In this document: one piece after another, positions 63,829-64,000 of the stretch
Position numbering within the stretch: the stretch's first letter is position 1
Layout of the letters: each line of letters opens with the position of its first letter
NCBI GenBank assembly: GCA_963693305.1
Contig: OY855907.1
Span: 37,094,356 to 37,158,355 of the forward strand
Direction of reading: 5' to 3'
Origin: Meandrina meandrites
Taxonomy: Eukaryota; Cnidaria; Anthozoa; Scleractinia; Meandrinidae
DNA length: 64,000 nucleotides
Program-made: the position numbers and the translations under genes
Notes under the pieces: model-generated
Told to the model about the DNA's origin: nothing
The model's input: the letters and a program-made list of their open reading frames with translations, nothing else
Database searches by the model: none

Positions 63829-64000
63829 GGATAATGCACCTTGTTTACCCCCCCCCCCCCTCTCCATCACCTCTCCCCCCCCCAAAAAAGTGTTTTTCAT
63901 GAGCAATATTGTCACTTTCTTTTTGGATTTACAATCGTCCCAAGAGGGATTAAAACAATGCTCATGTACAACTTTTGGGGGGTAAACAAGGTGTATTATC
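63829..64000. mobile_element. MITE with GATAATRCACCTTGTTTACC ends
   Basis: The left end GGATAATGCACCTTGTTTAC and following C run are mirrored by a G run and GTAAACAAGGTGTATTATC at the very end of the window. An inner pair (TTCATGAGCAATATTGT and ACAATGCTCATG) continues the palindrome. The right flank is outside the window, so any target duplication cannot be checked. Confidence 0.75.

Larger units (their letters stand above)
61086..64000. other. 3' flank and intergenic DNA, no further gene
   Basis: Beyond the 3'UTR I see a poly-G run near 61450, the phrase ACAGTGGAACCTC near 61789 (a common MITE-like end, single-sided here), and the three elements listed separately. A possible coding exon at about 62684-62827 (MRLETSDNFLFHRF..., followed by GTAAGT) is unsupported by any domain. 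Confidence 0.5.

Overview
The window is animal nuclear DNA. Its genes are split into many short exons with GT-AG introns, and one carries an 18-exon DIDO1-type PHD/TFIIS/SPOC gene, which is an animal family. The non-coding DNA is AT-rich and full of small inverted-repeat transposons and tRNA-headed SINEs. The glycosyltransferase-4 ORF, the Roco/COR fragment and the repeat types together suggest an anthozoan cnidarian, most likely a stony coral. The animal assignment is firm; coral is an inference from recall of similar genomes, with no database search.

Layout. 1-4 kb: intergenic, with degenerate tandem repeats, an 8-bp-TSD MITE, a frameshifted Roco COR-domain pseudogene, a 60-bp-arm foldback and a 43-bp tandem array. 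4.1-5.4 kb (+): single-exon GT4-type glycosyltransferase ORF. 7.4-10.0 kb (-): single-exon 871-aa protein with about 24 C2H2 zinc fingers. 13.7-38.7 kb (+): a 32-exon, 1265-residue unconventional myosin that I could join exon by exon with every phase consistent. 38.7-42.3 kb: intergenic. 42.6-61.1 kb (+): an 18-exon, 2029-residue DIDO1-like transcription-elongation/chromatin protein with a CArG/E-box/YY1-like cluster upstream. 61.1-64 kb: intergenic MITEs.

The main discovery is the myosin. Its motor (about residues 1-715) and one perfect IQ motif (740-750) are followed by a Ser/Pro linker and then, at about residues 905-1075, by a domain that matches the SMAD MH2 fold along its whole length. 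A basic tail follows. MH2 domains are otherwise known to me only in SMADs and the insect protein Expansion, so an actin motor fused to an MH2 domain would be an unusual protein linking actin transport to SMAD-type phosphoprotein recognition. The motor also has non-canonical P-loop (GDSASGKT) and switch I (SSRFA) sequences.

The second layer is the mobile DNA in the introns: several families with exact target-site duplications (TTAA elements sharing an internal motif, 9-bp-TSD TAGCCTG elements, an element with 53-bp perfect TIRs and an internal ACACGGT-like array), a deletion derivative with convergent RecQ-helicase and zinc-finger ORFs, and an interleaved (pseudoknot-topology) inverted repeat beside a myosin exon. 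The genes do not form an evident pathway; they are independent neighbours.
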